Of a DNA stretch of 64,000 nucleotides, positions 1 to 9,089 are shown in pieces. The number at the start of each line of letters is the position of its first letter. Position 1 is the first letter of the stretch. Both the position numbers and the translations under genes were made by a program. Below the pieces are notes generated by a model that was given only the letters and a program-made list of their open reading frames with translations, ran no database searches and was not told the DNA's origin. Where the stretch lies: positions 40,363 to 104,362 of the forward strand of contig NZ_AULX01000029.1 in the NCBI RefSeq assembly GCF_000422505.1, read 5' to 3'. The DNA is from Paenibacillus pinihumi DSM 23905 = JCM 16419 (GTDB taxonomy: Bacteria > Bacillota > Bacilli > Paenibacillales > Paenibacillaceae).

Positions 1-11
1 TTTTCAGCTAA

Positions 12-46
12 AAAAGCTGCCCCGGAACGATTCCGGGACAGCTTTT
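12..46 (-). terminator. Rho-independent terminator of the ABC exporter gene
   Basis: A near-perfect stem (AAAAGCTG plus a CCCGGAA/TTCCGGG core, 3-nt loop CGA) lies 30 nt past the exporter stop. Read on the minus strand the distal arm ends in a T-run. It is the expected end of that transcript. Confidence 0.8.
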
Positions 47-75
47 GCTTTAGCTTGGCATTTTACTGTAAAGGC

Positions 76-1794
76 TCAGCTATATTGATATTGCGCATGA
101 TGTAACCGGCTGTATATGCCGCCGGAAGCAATAAGTTCCTGATGACTGCCTTGCTCTGCAATGCCGTTCTCATTAACAACGATAATACGGTCCGCATTTT
201 TAATTGTCGCCAGACGGTGGGCAATAACGAGCGTTGTTCTGCCCTTTGCCAGCTCGGACAACGATTGCTGAATCATCGCTTCTGTCTCCGTATCAAGGGC
301 CGAGGTAGCCTCGTCCAGAATCAGAATCGGCGGGTTCTTCAGGAACATGCGCGCGATCGCCATGCGCTGCTTCTGTCCACCCGAGAGCTTGACGCCGCGC
401 TCACCGATAATCGTATTCATCCCTTCCGGAAGCTGGTTGATCATGTCCACCAGCGAGGCACGCCGTGCAGCCTCCCAGATCTGCTCGTCCGTAGCTTTTA
501 GATCGCCATAAGCGATGTTTTCCCTGATTGTACCAGCGAACAGGAATACATCCTGCTGCACAATTCCGATATTTCTGCGCAAAGAATGCAGTTGCAAGTT
601 GCGAATATCCTTGCCATCTACGGTAATACTGCCTTCATTCACATCATAGAACCGCGGAAGCAGGCTGCAGATCGTTGTTTTCCCCGCTCCTGACGGCCCC
701 ACAAAGGCAACTGTCTCACCCGCACGAATGGATAAGTTGATGCCTTTCAATATGTCCCTGCCTGCCTCGTAACCGAATGTTACATTATCAAAGCGGATGT
801 CGCCTTTAAGCGTTTTGGCTTCAACCGCATCCTTGGCATCTGCAATATCCGGCTCGGTATCCAGCAGCTCAATATACCGTTTGAAGCCTGCGATTCCTTT
901 TGGATAGCTCTCAATAACCGCATTTATTTTTTCAATCGGACGGAAGAAGACATTGGACAGCAGCAGGAATGCCAAGAAATCCCCAAGCTCAAGCTTGCCG
1001 TTAATAAAGAACCATGCTCCGCAGATCATAACGAATACGGTAATGAACCGCATGAGCATATAGTTGATCGACAAGCTTCTCGCCATCGTCTTGTAGGCCA
1101 TCAGTTTGGTTTCCCGGAAATTCTGATTATCTTTGGCAAACAGCTTTTTCTCATGCTCTTCGTTAGCAAAAGATTGAACGACGCGGATACCCCCAACATT
1201 TTCTTCAATACGGGCATTGAAGCTGCCCACATTGCCGAACAGACGGCGGTAGGTTTCCGTCATTTTGCCTCCGAACACAATGATCAGCCAGGCCATAATT
1301 GGAATGATAACGAAGGTCAGCAGCGCCAGCTCCAAATTGATGTAAGCCATTACGGAGAACGAACCGACAAGCGTCATCACCGCAATGAACACGTCCTCCG
1401 GCCCGTGGTGCGCCACCTCTCCGATCTCATTAAGGTCATTCGTTACCCGGCCGACGAGATGCCCGGTCTTGTTGTTATCAAAGAACCGGAACGACAGCTT
1501 CTGGAGGTGGTCAAACACTTTCCTCCTCATATCCGTCTCAATATTGATCCCCAGCATATGTCCCCAATACGTGACGACATAGTTCAGCAGGGTATTGAGT
1601 GCATATACGGCAAGCAGCCCGATGCCTGCAATCACAATCACCCGCCAGTTGCCGCTTGGCAGCAAATCATCAATAAATCCTCTCACAGCAAGCGGAAAAG
1701 CGAGCTCGAGCAATCCTGCGATAACTGCACAGGTAAAATCGAGCACAAATAATCCTTTATAAGGACGGTAATACGAAAAAAATCTACGAAGCAT
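76..1794 (-). CDS. ABC transporter, fused membrane and ATPase domains (MsbA/YknU-like exporter)
   Basis: A 572-residue half-transporter that should work as a homodimer in the cytoplasmic membrane and export a lipid, drug or peptide. Residues 1-310 form a six-helix ABC exporter domain. Residues 330-572 form the nucleotide-binding domain, with Walker A GPSGAGKT at 366-373, signature LSGGQ at 470-474, Walker B ILILDEATSALD at 490-501 and H-loop His526, so all catalytic motifs are intact. The ATG start has a GAGGAG-type ribosome-binding site. The gene stands alone with its own terminator, and the substrate cannot be told from sequence. Confidence 0.93.
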   Translation of the reverse strand: MLRRFFSYYRPYKGLFVLDFTCAVIAGLLELAFPLAVRGFIDDLLPSGNWRVIVIAGIGLLAVYALNTLLNYVVTYWGHMLGINIETDMRRKVFDHLQKLSFRFFDNNKTGHLVGRVTNDLNEIGEVAHHGPEDVFIAVMTLVGSFSVMAYINLELALLTFVIIPIMAWLIIVFGGKMTETYRRLFGNVGSFNARIEENVGGIRVVQSFANEEHEKKLFAKDNQNFRETKLMAYKTMARSLSINYMLMRFITVFVMICGAWFFINGKLELGDFLAFLLLSNVFFRPIEKINAVIESYPKGIAGFKRYIELLDTEPDIADAKDAVEAKTLKGDIRFDNVTFGYEAGRDILKGINLSIRAGETVAFVGPSGAGKTTICSLLPRFYDVNEGSITVDGKDIRNLQLHSLRRNIGIVQQDVFLFAGTIRENIAYGDLKATDEQIWEAARRASLVDMINQLPEGMNTIIGERGVKLSGGQKQRMAIARMFLKNPPILILDEATSALDTETEAMIQQSLSELAKGRTTLVIAHRLATIKNADRIIVVNENGIAEQGSHQELIASGGIYSRLHHAQYQYS

Positions 1795-1887
1795 GCCTTA
1801 CTGGTCTCCTCTCTCTCTTGTGCCAGATGATTCGTCATGTTCCCCCGTTTGCTCTCCCGGACGTCCGCAAACTTACTTACACGCAAG

Positions 1888-1910
1888 AAGGCAGGACAAT
1901 GTCCTGCCTT
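1888..1910. repeat. Short inverted repeat between the exporter and heme monooxygenase genes
   Basis: AAGGCAGGACA and TGTCCTGCCTT form an 11-bp perfect stem with a one-base centre. No T-run follows on either strand, so it is a weak terminator at best. It could be an operator or an mRNA-stability hairpin. Confidence 0.35.
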
Positions 1911-2042
1911 CACTCTCCCTCCGGGCAGCAAACGCATACGATTCTGTGTACAAATGTATATGATTAATTGTCCGGTGTCAACGCTCCGGCTAGCAAAACA
2001 AGGAAGGAGTTTTCATTTTTTCGAAAGCTCTTTTTATCTTGT

Positions 2043-2378
2043 TTAAGTCTGCTGCCCCTGGAATTGCCCATTCCTGACAGCCTTCACGTCATACATGTGA
2101 ACGACCGTGTCCAGAATGTAATCAGGCGGAGTCTGGCCCCTGCTGTCGCGATGGCCTTGAAGATGCTCCGGGCTCTTCTCCCAGTTTTTCCACGCCTCCT
2201 CGGATTCCCAGCGAATGATAACCATCACTTCCTCTGTCTCCTTGCTTCGCTTGTTCACCATGACGCTGACATCAATCAGCCCGTCGCGCTTGTCCAGCAC
2301 TCCCGGCTCACTGAATCTTGCGACCACCTGATCGGCATGGCCCTTGGTCACTGTTATTGTACGGGTTTGTACCAGCAT
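2043..2378 (-). CDS. Heme-degrading monooxygenase, IsdG/HmoA-like (ABM fold)
   Basis: A 111-residue ferredoxin-like ABM-domain protein. The segments around residues 60-75 (W..W.KSPEH...H) and PDYILD near residue 90 match the IsdG/HmoA heme oxygenase family, which opens heme to release iron in the cytoplasm. The Trp and His of the usual Asn-Trp-His set are present. The N-terminal Asn appears to be replaced by Thr or Arg (VQTRTITVTKG). The start at 2378 is chosen because GGAGGG sits 5 nt upstream; the longer 136-residue reading has no such site. A Fur-like box lies at 2419-2433. The neighbouring Btr-like regulator supports a role in iron acquisition. Confidence 0.75.
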   Translation of the reverse strand: MLVQTRTITVTKGHADQVVARFSEPGVLDKRDGLIDVSVMVNKRSKETEEVMVIIRWESEEAWKNWEKSPEHLQGHRDSRGQTPPDYILDTVVHMYDVKAVRNGQFQGQQT

Positions 2379-2418
2379 GGCAATCCCTCCTGTATGAATT
2401 AACTGCTTGTCCCGATCA

Positions 2419-2433
2419 TGATAATGATTCTTA
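2419..2433 (-). promoter_or_regulatory. Fur-like box upstream of the heme monooxygenase
   Basis: TGATAATGATTCTTA matches the 7-1-7 Fur motif (TGATAAT-N-ATTATCA) at 12 of 14 defined positions. It lies 41 nt upstream of the chosen start, where repression by ferric Fur would be expected. Confidence 0.6.
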
Positions 2434-2461
2434 TTCGCAAACACACTTTCCATTTTACAAC

Positions 2462-2498
2462 AAAAAGGAGAAAACGGAATGGATATTTCGTCTTCTCC
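2462..2498 (-). terminator. Terminator of the Btr-like regulator gene
   Basis: Read on the minus strand, GGAGAA-G-ACG pairs with CGT-T-TTCTCC and runs into TTTTT. It lies just past the regulator stop at 2520. Confidence 0.65.
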
Positions 2499-2519
2499 AT
2501 GGACTTTTCTATTTCCGGA

Positions 2520-4094
2520 TTACCGGTTCTGTTTGCCTGAGTATAAGTATTTGACGATCTGGTCGATTAGCCTCTCGTGCATGATCGAGTTATACAGGAA
2601 CGGCTCATCCAGATGAATCAGAATGCTTCTCCGCTTCCCTTCGCCGCCCTCCAGACCGTGCTTCCACTGCTGCTGCAGCTGCCTGCAAAAGGTTTCACCT
2701 GCCGGAAATTCGATCAGGAACAGTGCATTCTCACTGCCGAGTGCCATCACCTTCTGAAGCTCCGAAACGTCCATATGAATAAGATCATTAACTTCCCCTG
2801 GCACTTTTATATGAAACTCGTCATAGATCAAATCCGTAAACTTTCGAATTTGCCTTCCATAAATGCGATAATTATATTCCCCCGGTCCCATCTCTCTAAT
2901 CCCGACAATCAGATATGGAATATCCGGCCACAGCTGCTCCACCTGCTGCCGGGCATTGTCTGTTTTGCGCCGGAAATCTGTCAGCCAGCGATCCGCCACG
3001 CTTTCCAGATCAAGCAGGCGGGCAAATTCCAGCAGCCGCTGCTGCCAGGAATATTCATACCAGTCATAGACAACGACAGGCGCGATGGCATTCAAATCCT
3101 GAATCAGGTCCTCCGGAAGGGGACCAGTCAAAATATAATCCGGCCGTGTGCGGCTGATTTCCTCCAAATAACGTTTCCTGTTATCCAGATCCAGGTCCCA
3201 GTCCCGCCCAAATACGACGCGCGGGGTGATGCCAAGCACAGCCAGATCACCGACAAATACGGAACATAGCACAGCCAGCGATACTTGCGCCCGTGAAGCA
3301 AATTCCGTTGGGGCCAGCCCCATATGCTTCTTGAACAGCCTGCTAAAATAGTATTCATCATGATAACCGACGGAATGTGCCGCTTCGGCCACGCTTACTC
3401 CCGGATCGGCCAGCAGCCCAAGCGAGGCATTCAGCCGGGCATTGATCAGATACTTGAGCGGGCTCAAGCCTGTAATTTTGCGAAAAGCTTTATAAAACCG
3501 GCTGGAGCCGGCTCCCGAGCTTTTCGCCAGTTCCTCCATGCCAAGCGCCGATTCATAATTGTCCAGAATGTCCTGCCTTGTCTCCTCCACGAGCCCGGCA
3601 ATTTCCGCCTCCTCCATGCCCGCTCTTGGTTTTGGCTTCGTACAGGCGGCAGCGATCGCATACAGCCTCGATTGCACCAGATAATAGTCTGTTGCCGGGC
3701 TGCCGGGATGACAAGCAACAAACTCGGAAATCCAGTTTTTCATTTGCGGCATGCGGAAGCTGCTCAGGACAGGCTCGCCTTCCTCACACTGTCCTCCGCT
3801 TGACTGGAACGATATGAGGACCAGCTCCGCATTCAATGCAGAACCAGAATACACCGCAACAGCGTAACCGGCCGGAATAAAAAACACTTCTCCCGCAGCG
3901 ATATGAAGTATCCTGCCCCCTCTGCGCTTGCCCTGCTGACAGCTTTTAAGGATAGAAGCATGAAGTCCGCTTTTCATGCAAATTCCGAAGCGCTCATATG
4001 GACTCGCTTCAAGTGTCTGTTCTTCACCCCCGCCTATGATCCATTCGCTGGATTCCATATAGTGCAGCTGTGAATGAATGGATACGGCTTGCAA
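2520..4094 (-). CDS. AraC-family regulator fused to a siderophore-binding domain (Btr/YbbB-like)
   Basis: A 524-residue fusion. The N-terminal 160 residues look like a cupin/AraC sensory segment. An AraC double helix-turn-helix follows around residues 170-270 (AEAAHSVGYHDEYYFSRLF near its end). Residues 290-524 resemble a FepB/FecB-type iron-siderophore-binding protein without signal peptide. This layout is that of B. subtilis Btr, which senses bacillibactin in the cytoplasm and activates its uptake genes. I prefer the TTG at 4094 because GGGGGAG lies exactly 6 nt before it; ATG at 4142 is in frame but has no ribosome-binding site. No siderophore transporter is present in the window, so its targets must lie elsewhere. 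Confidence 0.8.
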   Translation of the reverse strand: MQAVSIHSQLHYMESSEWIIGGGEEQTLEASPYERFGICMKSGLHASILKSCQQGKRRGGRILHIAAGEVFFIPAGYAVAVYSGSALNAELVLISFQSSGGQCEEGEPVLSSFRMPQMKNWISEFVACHPGSPATDYYLVQSRLYAIAAACTKPKPRAGMEEAEIAGLVEETRQDILDNYESALGMEELAKSSGAGSSRFYKAFRKITGLSPLKYLINARLNASLGLLADPGVSVAEAAHSVGYHDEYYFSRLFKKHMGLAPTEFASRAQVSLAVLCSVFVGDLAVLGITPRVVFGRDWDLDLDNRKRYLEEISRTRPDYILTGPLPEDLIQDLNAIAPVVVYDWYEYSWQQRLLEFARLLDLESVADRWLTDFRRKTDNARQQVEQLWPDIPYLIVGIREMGPGEYNYRIYGRQIRKFTDLIYDEFHIKVPGEVNDLIHMDVSELQKVMALGSENALFLIEFPAGETFCRQLQQQWKHGLEGGEGKRRSILIHLDEPFLYNSIMHERLIDQIVKYLYSGKQNR

Positions 4095-4148
4095 TTCAAT
4101 CTCCCCCGTTACAAAAATTATGGCCTGTATATCGACTCTCATTTATCT

Positions 4149-4172
4149 GATAATAAAGATTCTCAATATCAA
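4149..4172 (-). promoter_or_regulatory. Fur-like box upstream of the Btr-like gene
   Basis: The minus strand reads TGATATTGAGAAT-C-TTTATTATCA, made of overlapping Fur half-sites. It lies about 55 nt upstream of the TTG start. Iron control is expected for a siderophore regulator. Confidence 0.45.
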
Positions 4173-4276
4173 TCAAGCGTTAACTGTTGACGCTGCCTTG
4201 AGCATGCAGCACCTTTTCGCGCAACAGAATCAGGCAAGTTTCTTTCCTTCAACTTCTATCGTCTTGATCAGAAGTA

Positions 4277-4311
4277 CAAAAAAAGAGCCGGCCCAATCGA
4301 GCAGCCAACTC
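4277..4311 (-). terminator. Terminator of the first sugar operon
   Basis: On the minus strand GAGTTGGC pairs over 8 positions (two G-U) with GCCGGCTC and is followed by seven T. It closes the operon whose last gene (MFS transporter) stops at 4373. Confidence 0.75.
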
Positions 4312-4372
4312 TATTATACTTAATTCTGGCAGGTTTGGTTGAACAATTGTCCAAATCCTAGAATGCCAGCTG

Positions 4373-5581
4373 TTACCGCATGCTCTCTCCGCTGTCAATA
4401 CCGATTCCTGCCGCACGGCGCATCAGCACATACAGCAGGAGAAATCCGGCCACGCTGAGCAGGGAAAGGACAGAACCAAGCCTGTACATCGTAACGGCTC
4501 CGAGATTCTGAAATACCCAGCCGCCTGCAATCCCTGCAATAATGCCGGCCACCCCGCCCCAGCTTAATGCATACAAGGCCTGCCCTGATGCCCTGAATTG
4601 CTGGGGCACCAGCACGGATGTCAATTGGGTTCCGATATAGTAAAAACCGCCGAATGTAACGCTGTTCATGACTTGAATGCCAATGACCTCATAGGGGGAA
4701 GTAGCAGCCGACATCAGGAGCCATCGTACCGAATAGAGCAGGCTGACCAGTGCAAGGCCCATAATCATGGCTTTCTTGCCTTTGGGCATGTAACGGTCGA
4801 ACAGGAGGAACACTGGGATTTCAAAGATTGAGGTTAAAAAAGCCGATAATCCGATCAACCCTTCCGTGCCGCCAAGCTCAGACATGTAGAGTGGCATGAA
4901 GGTTGAATTCATCCCGTTCGGAATCGAGATCAGTACGCCAATAAGAAGAAACACAATAAACCATTTATTTTTAAAAATACTGGCATAGCTGCCCTGTTCG
5001 GCAGCCGATTTCGGACTGATATTCCTGCGGGGAAGCCATAAGGCCACGACGATGGCCGCCAGCATAATGAGACTGTACACGATCCAGAGACGCTGAATGC
5101 CAATCATGCCGATAACCGGACCGGCACTGACTGCCATCAGCGCCCAGCCCAGAGAGCCCCAGAGCCGGAATTCGCCGAAACGCCTTCCTGTGCCCTCAAT
5201 CGTATCCAGAATGAGGCTGTTGCTTTGGGAAAAAAGCGGGCTTTCAAAAAAGAAATAGGCCAGCATAATCATAACCAGAACCGGATAGGAAAAGCCGATG
5301 AATGCCGCCTGCATCAAAATGAGATTGCCGAACAACAGGACTAACAGGACACGCTTGGTGTTATGCCAGCGGTCGCTGATATAGCCCCAGAACGGATTCG
5401 CAAGCACCGATATAAACGGCCCTCCGGCAAGCAAAACCCCGATCTGGAAGGAGGAGACGCCAACGGAATGCAAATAGAGCGGAAAAAATGACATGTAAAT
5501 CGCAATGGCGCCGTAAATAAAGAAATTAAAGCTCTTGATTACAGCAAACGATTGCGGTTGCGCGGACGAAGCCTGCTTCAT
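4373..5581 (-). CDS. MFS transporter, PPP/nucleoside-symporter-like
   Basis: A 402-residue integral membrane protein with about 12 hydrophobic helices and the loop motif GYISDRWHNTKR near residues 65-75, typical of the major facilitator superfamily, here closest in feel to the LacY/PPP branch. Start at 5581 has GGAGGG 5 nt upstream; the 19 extra upstream residues are untranslated spacer. It is the last gene of the sugar operon, 43 nt after the response regulator stop, so it may move a related sugar or a breakdown product. The substrate is unknown. Confidence 0.82.
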   Translation of the reverse strand: MKQASSAQPQSFAVIKSFNFFIYGAIAIYMSFFPLYLHSVGVSSFQIGVLLAGGPFISVLANPFWGYISDRWHNTKRVLLVLLFGNLILMQAAFIGFSYPVLVMIMLAYFFFESPLFSQSNSLILDTIEGTGRRFGEFRLWGSLGWALMAVSAGPVIGMIGIQRLWIVYSLIMLAAIVVALWLPRRNISPKSAAEQGSYASIFKNKWFIVFLLIGVLISIPNGMNSTFMPLYMSELGGTEGLIGLSAFLTSIFEIPVFLLFDRYMPKGKKAMIMGLALVSLLYSVRWLLMSAATSPYEVIGIQVMNSVTFGGFYYIGTQLTSVLVPQQFRASGQALYALSWGGVAGIIAGIAGGWVFQNLGAVTMYRLGSVLSLLSVAGFLLLYVLMRRAAGIGIDSGESMR

Positions 5582-5624
5582 GTTACCCTCCCTTATAATC
5601 GAGGCCTGCAAGCAGATATACCAG

Positions 5625-7184
5625 CTACCTCCCGGCAAGCTGGCGGTACTGCGTAGGTGTAATGCCTGAATAGGATTTAAAAATGGAGCAGAAATATTTG
5701 TAGTCGTTGTACCCTACCTTCTCCGCAATTTCAAATACGCGGTCATGTGTCCTGCTCAGCATTGCTTTGGCATGGTCAATCCGCACTTCGTTCAAATACT
5801 CGGCAAAGCCCTTGCCAAAATATTGATTGAACAGGATGCTGAAATAATTCGGTGTAATTTTGAGCCATGCCGCCACCTCAGACGCCTTCAAATCCTCTGT
5901 ATAATGAGATTCGATATAATTTTTGATCCGGTTAACGGTCCAGTGATGCTTACCGCCAACATGCGGCTGGATGATTGCCAGCAAAGCTTGCAATTCACGG
6001 CGGATGGAGGCCAAAAGCGCAGGATAGGAACTACAGCCGTAGATATCAACACTGTGGAACAAGTCCTGTATTTCATCCGGCGCATCGAATCCGCCGGCAC
6101 TCAGCCTGTGCTGGATGAGAATGTTCAGCTCCTTGAGCGCCTGGACCATATCCGCAGGCAGGTAGCGGCCTTCCCTGAATTGCTGCATAAGCCTGTTCAG
6201 CACATCCTCAAGCTCATCTGCGCTTCCCCCAACCAGCAGATTGGCCAGCTGCTTCTCGATCCCCTCAGGAGCCAGTATGCCGCGATTCCTGGACGGCATC
6301 ACCTTTTCTGTAAAGATCAGTACCGTCCGCTTCTCCAGGAAGATGCTCTGCTGGACAGCCTGAATCGCCTGCTCACTATGGATGTAAGCCTCCGAAATTG
6401 ATATAAACGCCTGAGATACGCCAAAATGAAGGGGTACCCCTTCCAGTTCCGGTGCATTTTCCAATGTCAGATACAGATCGCTATCCGGGAAATCACAGGA
6501 CGCGACGCATACGGCAATCAGCAGATTCGGATGGGGAAACTGTGTAAACACCTCCACCCCTTGCCGGGATATCGCATGCTGAACCTTGTGCTCCCATCGA
6601 ATGCGCAGCCTCTCCAACTCCTCTTGCCCTGCTTCGCCGGCCCACAGTGCATAATCCTCAAGTTGGCTGGCGATAACGCGCATGCTGCGGATGTTTGCCG
6701 CGAGCGGCGGCGGTTCCAGCCCTGAGGACAATCCGCCGCTCTGCAACAGCCGATTGAGCCAGCTCTGCCAAAGTTCCCGCTCCTGCTCTTCCCTCTGCCT
6801 GGATTCCTGCCGCAGCTCATGGCCAATATCCGATACCATTCCAACCAGTTCGTCTACATTGACCGGCTTGAGCAGATAATCCTTCACCCCGAGCCGGATG
6901 GCCTGGCGCGCGTAGTCAAAATCATCGTAGCCGCTCAGAATCATAATCCGGACATGCGGATATTGTTCCCGGACATGCTTCGACAATGACAGCCCATCCA
7001 TTCCATCCATATGAATATCAGTCAGGATGAGATCGACTGCATGGGTATTCAATAGCTCCAGTGCCTCCATGCCATCATAGGCCTCTCCCGCCACCTCGAC
7101 CCCGATCTCTTCCCATGGAATGGTCTCCCGCAACCCTCTGCATATAATCGGCTCATCATCTACAATCAGCATCTTGATGGTCAT
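5625..7184 (-). CDS. YesN-type response regulator with AraC DNA-binding domain
   Basis: A 519-residue two-component regulator. The receiver domain (1-125) has MLIVDDEP at 5-12 and phosphoacceptor Asp56 in LILTDIHMDGMDG. A long linker region follows. Two AraC helix-turn-helix motifs occupy about 415-515, ending in YFCSIFKSYSGITPTQYR. AGGAGG lies 5 nt before the start and the ATG overlaps the kinase stop by 4 nt (ATGA), so the two are translationally coupled. It very likely activates the sugar-transport genes of this operon when phosphorylated by the kinase at 7181-8983. Confidence 0.93.
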   Translation of the reverse strand: MTIKMLIVDDEPIICRGLRETIPWEEIGVEVAGEAYDGMEALELLNTHAVDLILTDIHMDGMDGLSLSKHVREQYPHVRIMILSGYDDFDYARQAIRLGVKDYLLKPVNVDELVGMVSDIGHELRQESRQREEQERELWQSWLNRLLQSGGLSSGLEPPPLAANIRSMRVIASQLEDYALWAGEAGQEELERLRIRWEHKVQHAISRQGVEVFTQFPHPNLLIAVCVASCDFPDSDLYLTLENAPELEGVPLHFGVSQAFISISEAYIHSEQAIQAVQQSIFLEKRTVLIFTEKVMPSRNRGILAPEGIEKQLANLLVGGSADELEDVLNRLMQQFREGRYLPADMVQALKELNILIQHRLSAGGFDAPDEIQDLFHSVDIYGCSSYPALLASIRRELQALLAIIQPHVGGKHHWTVNRIKNYIESHYTEDLKASEVAAWLKITPNYFSILFNQYFGKGFAEYLNEVRIDHAKAMLSRTHDRVFEIAEKVGYNDYKYFCSIFKSYSGITPTQYRQLAGR

Positions 7185-8983
7185 ATAGCCTCCTGTCTGT
7201 TCCTGGTAACAGGAACTCTTAGCCGCACACAAGCGCCATCCTTATTATATTCAGCGGGAAATTCCACCCCGTAGCCGCTGCCGAAGGAAAGGGTTATCAG
7301 TTCATTAATATTAAATATGGCATGGCCGACAAGTGCTTCATCACTGCTCTGCTTGTTGATTACAGCCTGAATAGCCCGAAGCTTTTCCTCTGAGAAGCCG
7401 GTTCCGGTATCCCTGACATCGATGATCAGCTCATCGGCGTCACTGCGGTAGCATCTGACCCGGATTTCCCCCTTTTGCCGCGGATGAAGACCGTGCTTGA
7501 TGCTGTTTTCCACCAGAGGCTGGATCAGCCGCCGCGGCAGCACGGAATCCTTGAGGGATACATCGACAAACAGTGAGAAGGTCAAATTGCTGCCCAACCG
7601 CTTCGTTTGCAAGTTCAGATAGGACCGGACAAATTCCAGTTCATCCTCCAGCGTTGTCGTCTGCTTATCCCGGTTCATGCTCATCCGCAGGAAACCGGAC
7701 AGCGATTCAATGAGCCGGCTCGTCTCCGGCGCTTTCTCCAGACGTGCCGTCCAGCGGATAATATCCAGTGTATTGTACAGGAAATGCGGGTCCATCTGGC
7801 TCTGCAAAAACCTCAGCTCCGATTCCTTCTGCCGGATCTCCAGCTTGTATTTCTTGTCGATCAGCTCCTTGATCGTCTGGACCATCCGGTTGAACTGGCG
7901 GCCCAACTCGCCGATTTCATCCCGGGACCGCACCGTAACATGGGCCGAGAAATTGCCGGTGCTAAGCCTGCTCGTTTGCTTCTTGAGCTCCAGCATCGGA
8001 CGGATAATGGCAAGCTCGAAGCCGATCAGCGCAAGCAGGCCGAACAGGCAGACGAGCCAGAACAACACCTGCAAGGATACCTTCAGCGCATTCGTCTTCG
8101 CAACAATTGTCTCTTCCTTCACCAAAGAGACGACATTCCATCCCGTAGCCCGCATCCGCTTGCTGAATACGACATACTCGCTGCCGCCAATATCCATCTC
8201 CTTGATTTCTCCAGGGTTGCGCTGCACGACCCCAAGCAGCCCGTCATTGGGATAAGGCTTGCCGACCAGCTCATTGTCACTGTGGAGCAGCACAGTCCCA
8301 TCCGGCCGAAGGATGAAGATCGAGCCCTTCTCCTCCGGTACGGCTGCCGTCAGCAGCGACGAAATTTCCGCTTCATTCAACCGGATAATGACCATCCCCA
8401 CCGACTTTGTCAAATCGTAATACGAGTTGATGACGCGGAACAGGGAGATGACCCGCTTTGGTCCGGTCCATGCGCTGACAAGCGGATAGGCGTTCGACCA
8501 TACAATCGCACCCTTGCTTGCTTTGGCATGCTCGATCCACTCCTGCTCCGGCCCCTCCACCGGCTCCCCAAGCTGCAGCGTATTGCCGTTGTTGCCCTGG
8601 AGTGTAATGGATTTGATATAGTTCCTGGACATGAGCTGGAACCCGACGAACCCTTCAATCGAGACACGGTCGGCATTCAGCTGATCCAAAGTCTCCGCAG
8701 TCTCCGGTGTCTGCATAAAGCTGCGGAAATCCTCCTGATAGATCATATAATCCGTAATATCATCCACAGTCTTGATCTTCTCGTACAGATTCATTTCAAT
8801 GGTGTTCAGGTTCTTCTCTGTCGAATCGATAAACTGCTGCCGCAATATAATTTCGTACCTGTCCAGAAATGCATAGCCGACAAGCACGGAAGGCAGCGTG
8901 ACTAACAGTACGAAGATCGCCACCGACTTCTTTCGCAAGCTGATGCCCGTCAGACTAAACCATTTCCGTCTCATCGCTGCCAC
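7181..8983 (-). CDS. YesM-type sensor histidine kinase
   Basis: A 600-residue membrane kinase. TM1 is about 18-40, an extracellular Cache-like sensor about 41-300, TM2 about 301-325, HAMP 326-380, then the His_kinase domain with phosphoacceptor His400 in DPHFLYN and a C-terminal HATPase with N-box LVENSIKHG. This family senses extracellular sugars, often through the partner binding protein. The start is GTG at 8983 with GGAG 5 nt upstream; ATG at 8974 is an equally reasonable alternative. It pairs with the response regulator downstream. Confidence 0.92.
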   Translation of the reverse strand: MAAMRRKWFSLTGISLRKKSVAIFVLLVTLPSVLVGYAFLDRYEIILRQQFIDSTEKNLNTIEMNLYEKIKTVDDITDYMIYQEDFRSFMQTPETAETLDQLNADRVSIEGFVGFQLMSRNYIKSITLQGNNGNTLQLGEPVEGPEQEWIEHAKASKGAIVWSNAYPLVSAWTGPKRVISLFRVINSYYDLTKSVGMVIIRLNEAEISSLLTAAVPEEKGSIFILRPDGTVLLHSDNELVGKPYPNDGLLGVVQRNPGEIKEMDIGGSEYVVFSKRMRATGWNVVSLVKEETIVAKTNALKVSLQVLFWLVCLFGLLALIGFELAIIRPMLELKKQTSRLSTGNFSAHVTVRSRDEIGELGRQFNRMVQTIKELIDKKYKLEIRQKESELRFLQSQMDPHFLYNTLDIIRWTARLEKAPETSRLIESLSGFLRMSMNRDKQTTTLEDELEFVRSYLNLQTKRLGSNLTFSLFVDVSLKDSVLPRRLIQPLVENSIKHGLHPRQKGEIRVRCYRSDADELIIDVRDTGTGFSEEKLRAIQAVINKQSSDEALVGHAIFNINELITLSFGSGYGVEFPAEYNKDGACVRLRVPVTRNRQEAI

Positions 8984-9089
8984 GCCCTCTCCAAGGACGG
9001 TCTTTAAGGAGCCAGGCTCCCGTTTCTAACTTCCGCCCCTGCTTCTCTATAATAAATGAAGGACGATAGGAGAAGCCACTAAATTTTGG

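Noticed and set aside
7607..8905. Long plus-strand open frame (432 codons)
   Set aside because: It is antisense to the YesM-type kinase, which has full domain content and a coupled regulator. The plus-strand product has no recognisable motif or ribosome-binding site.
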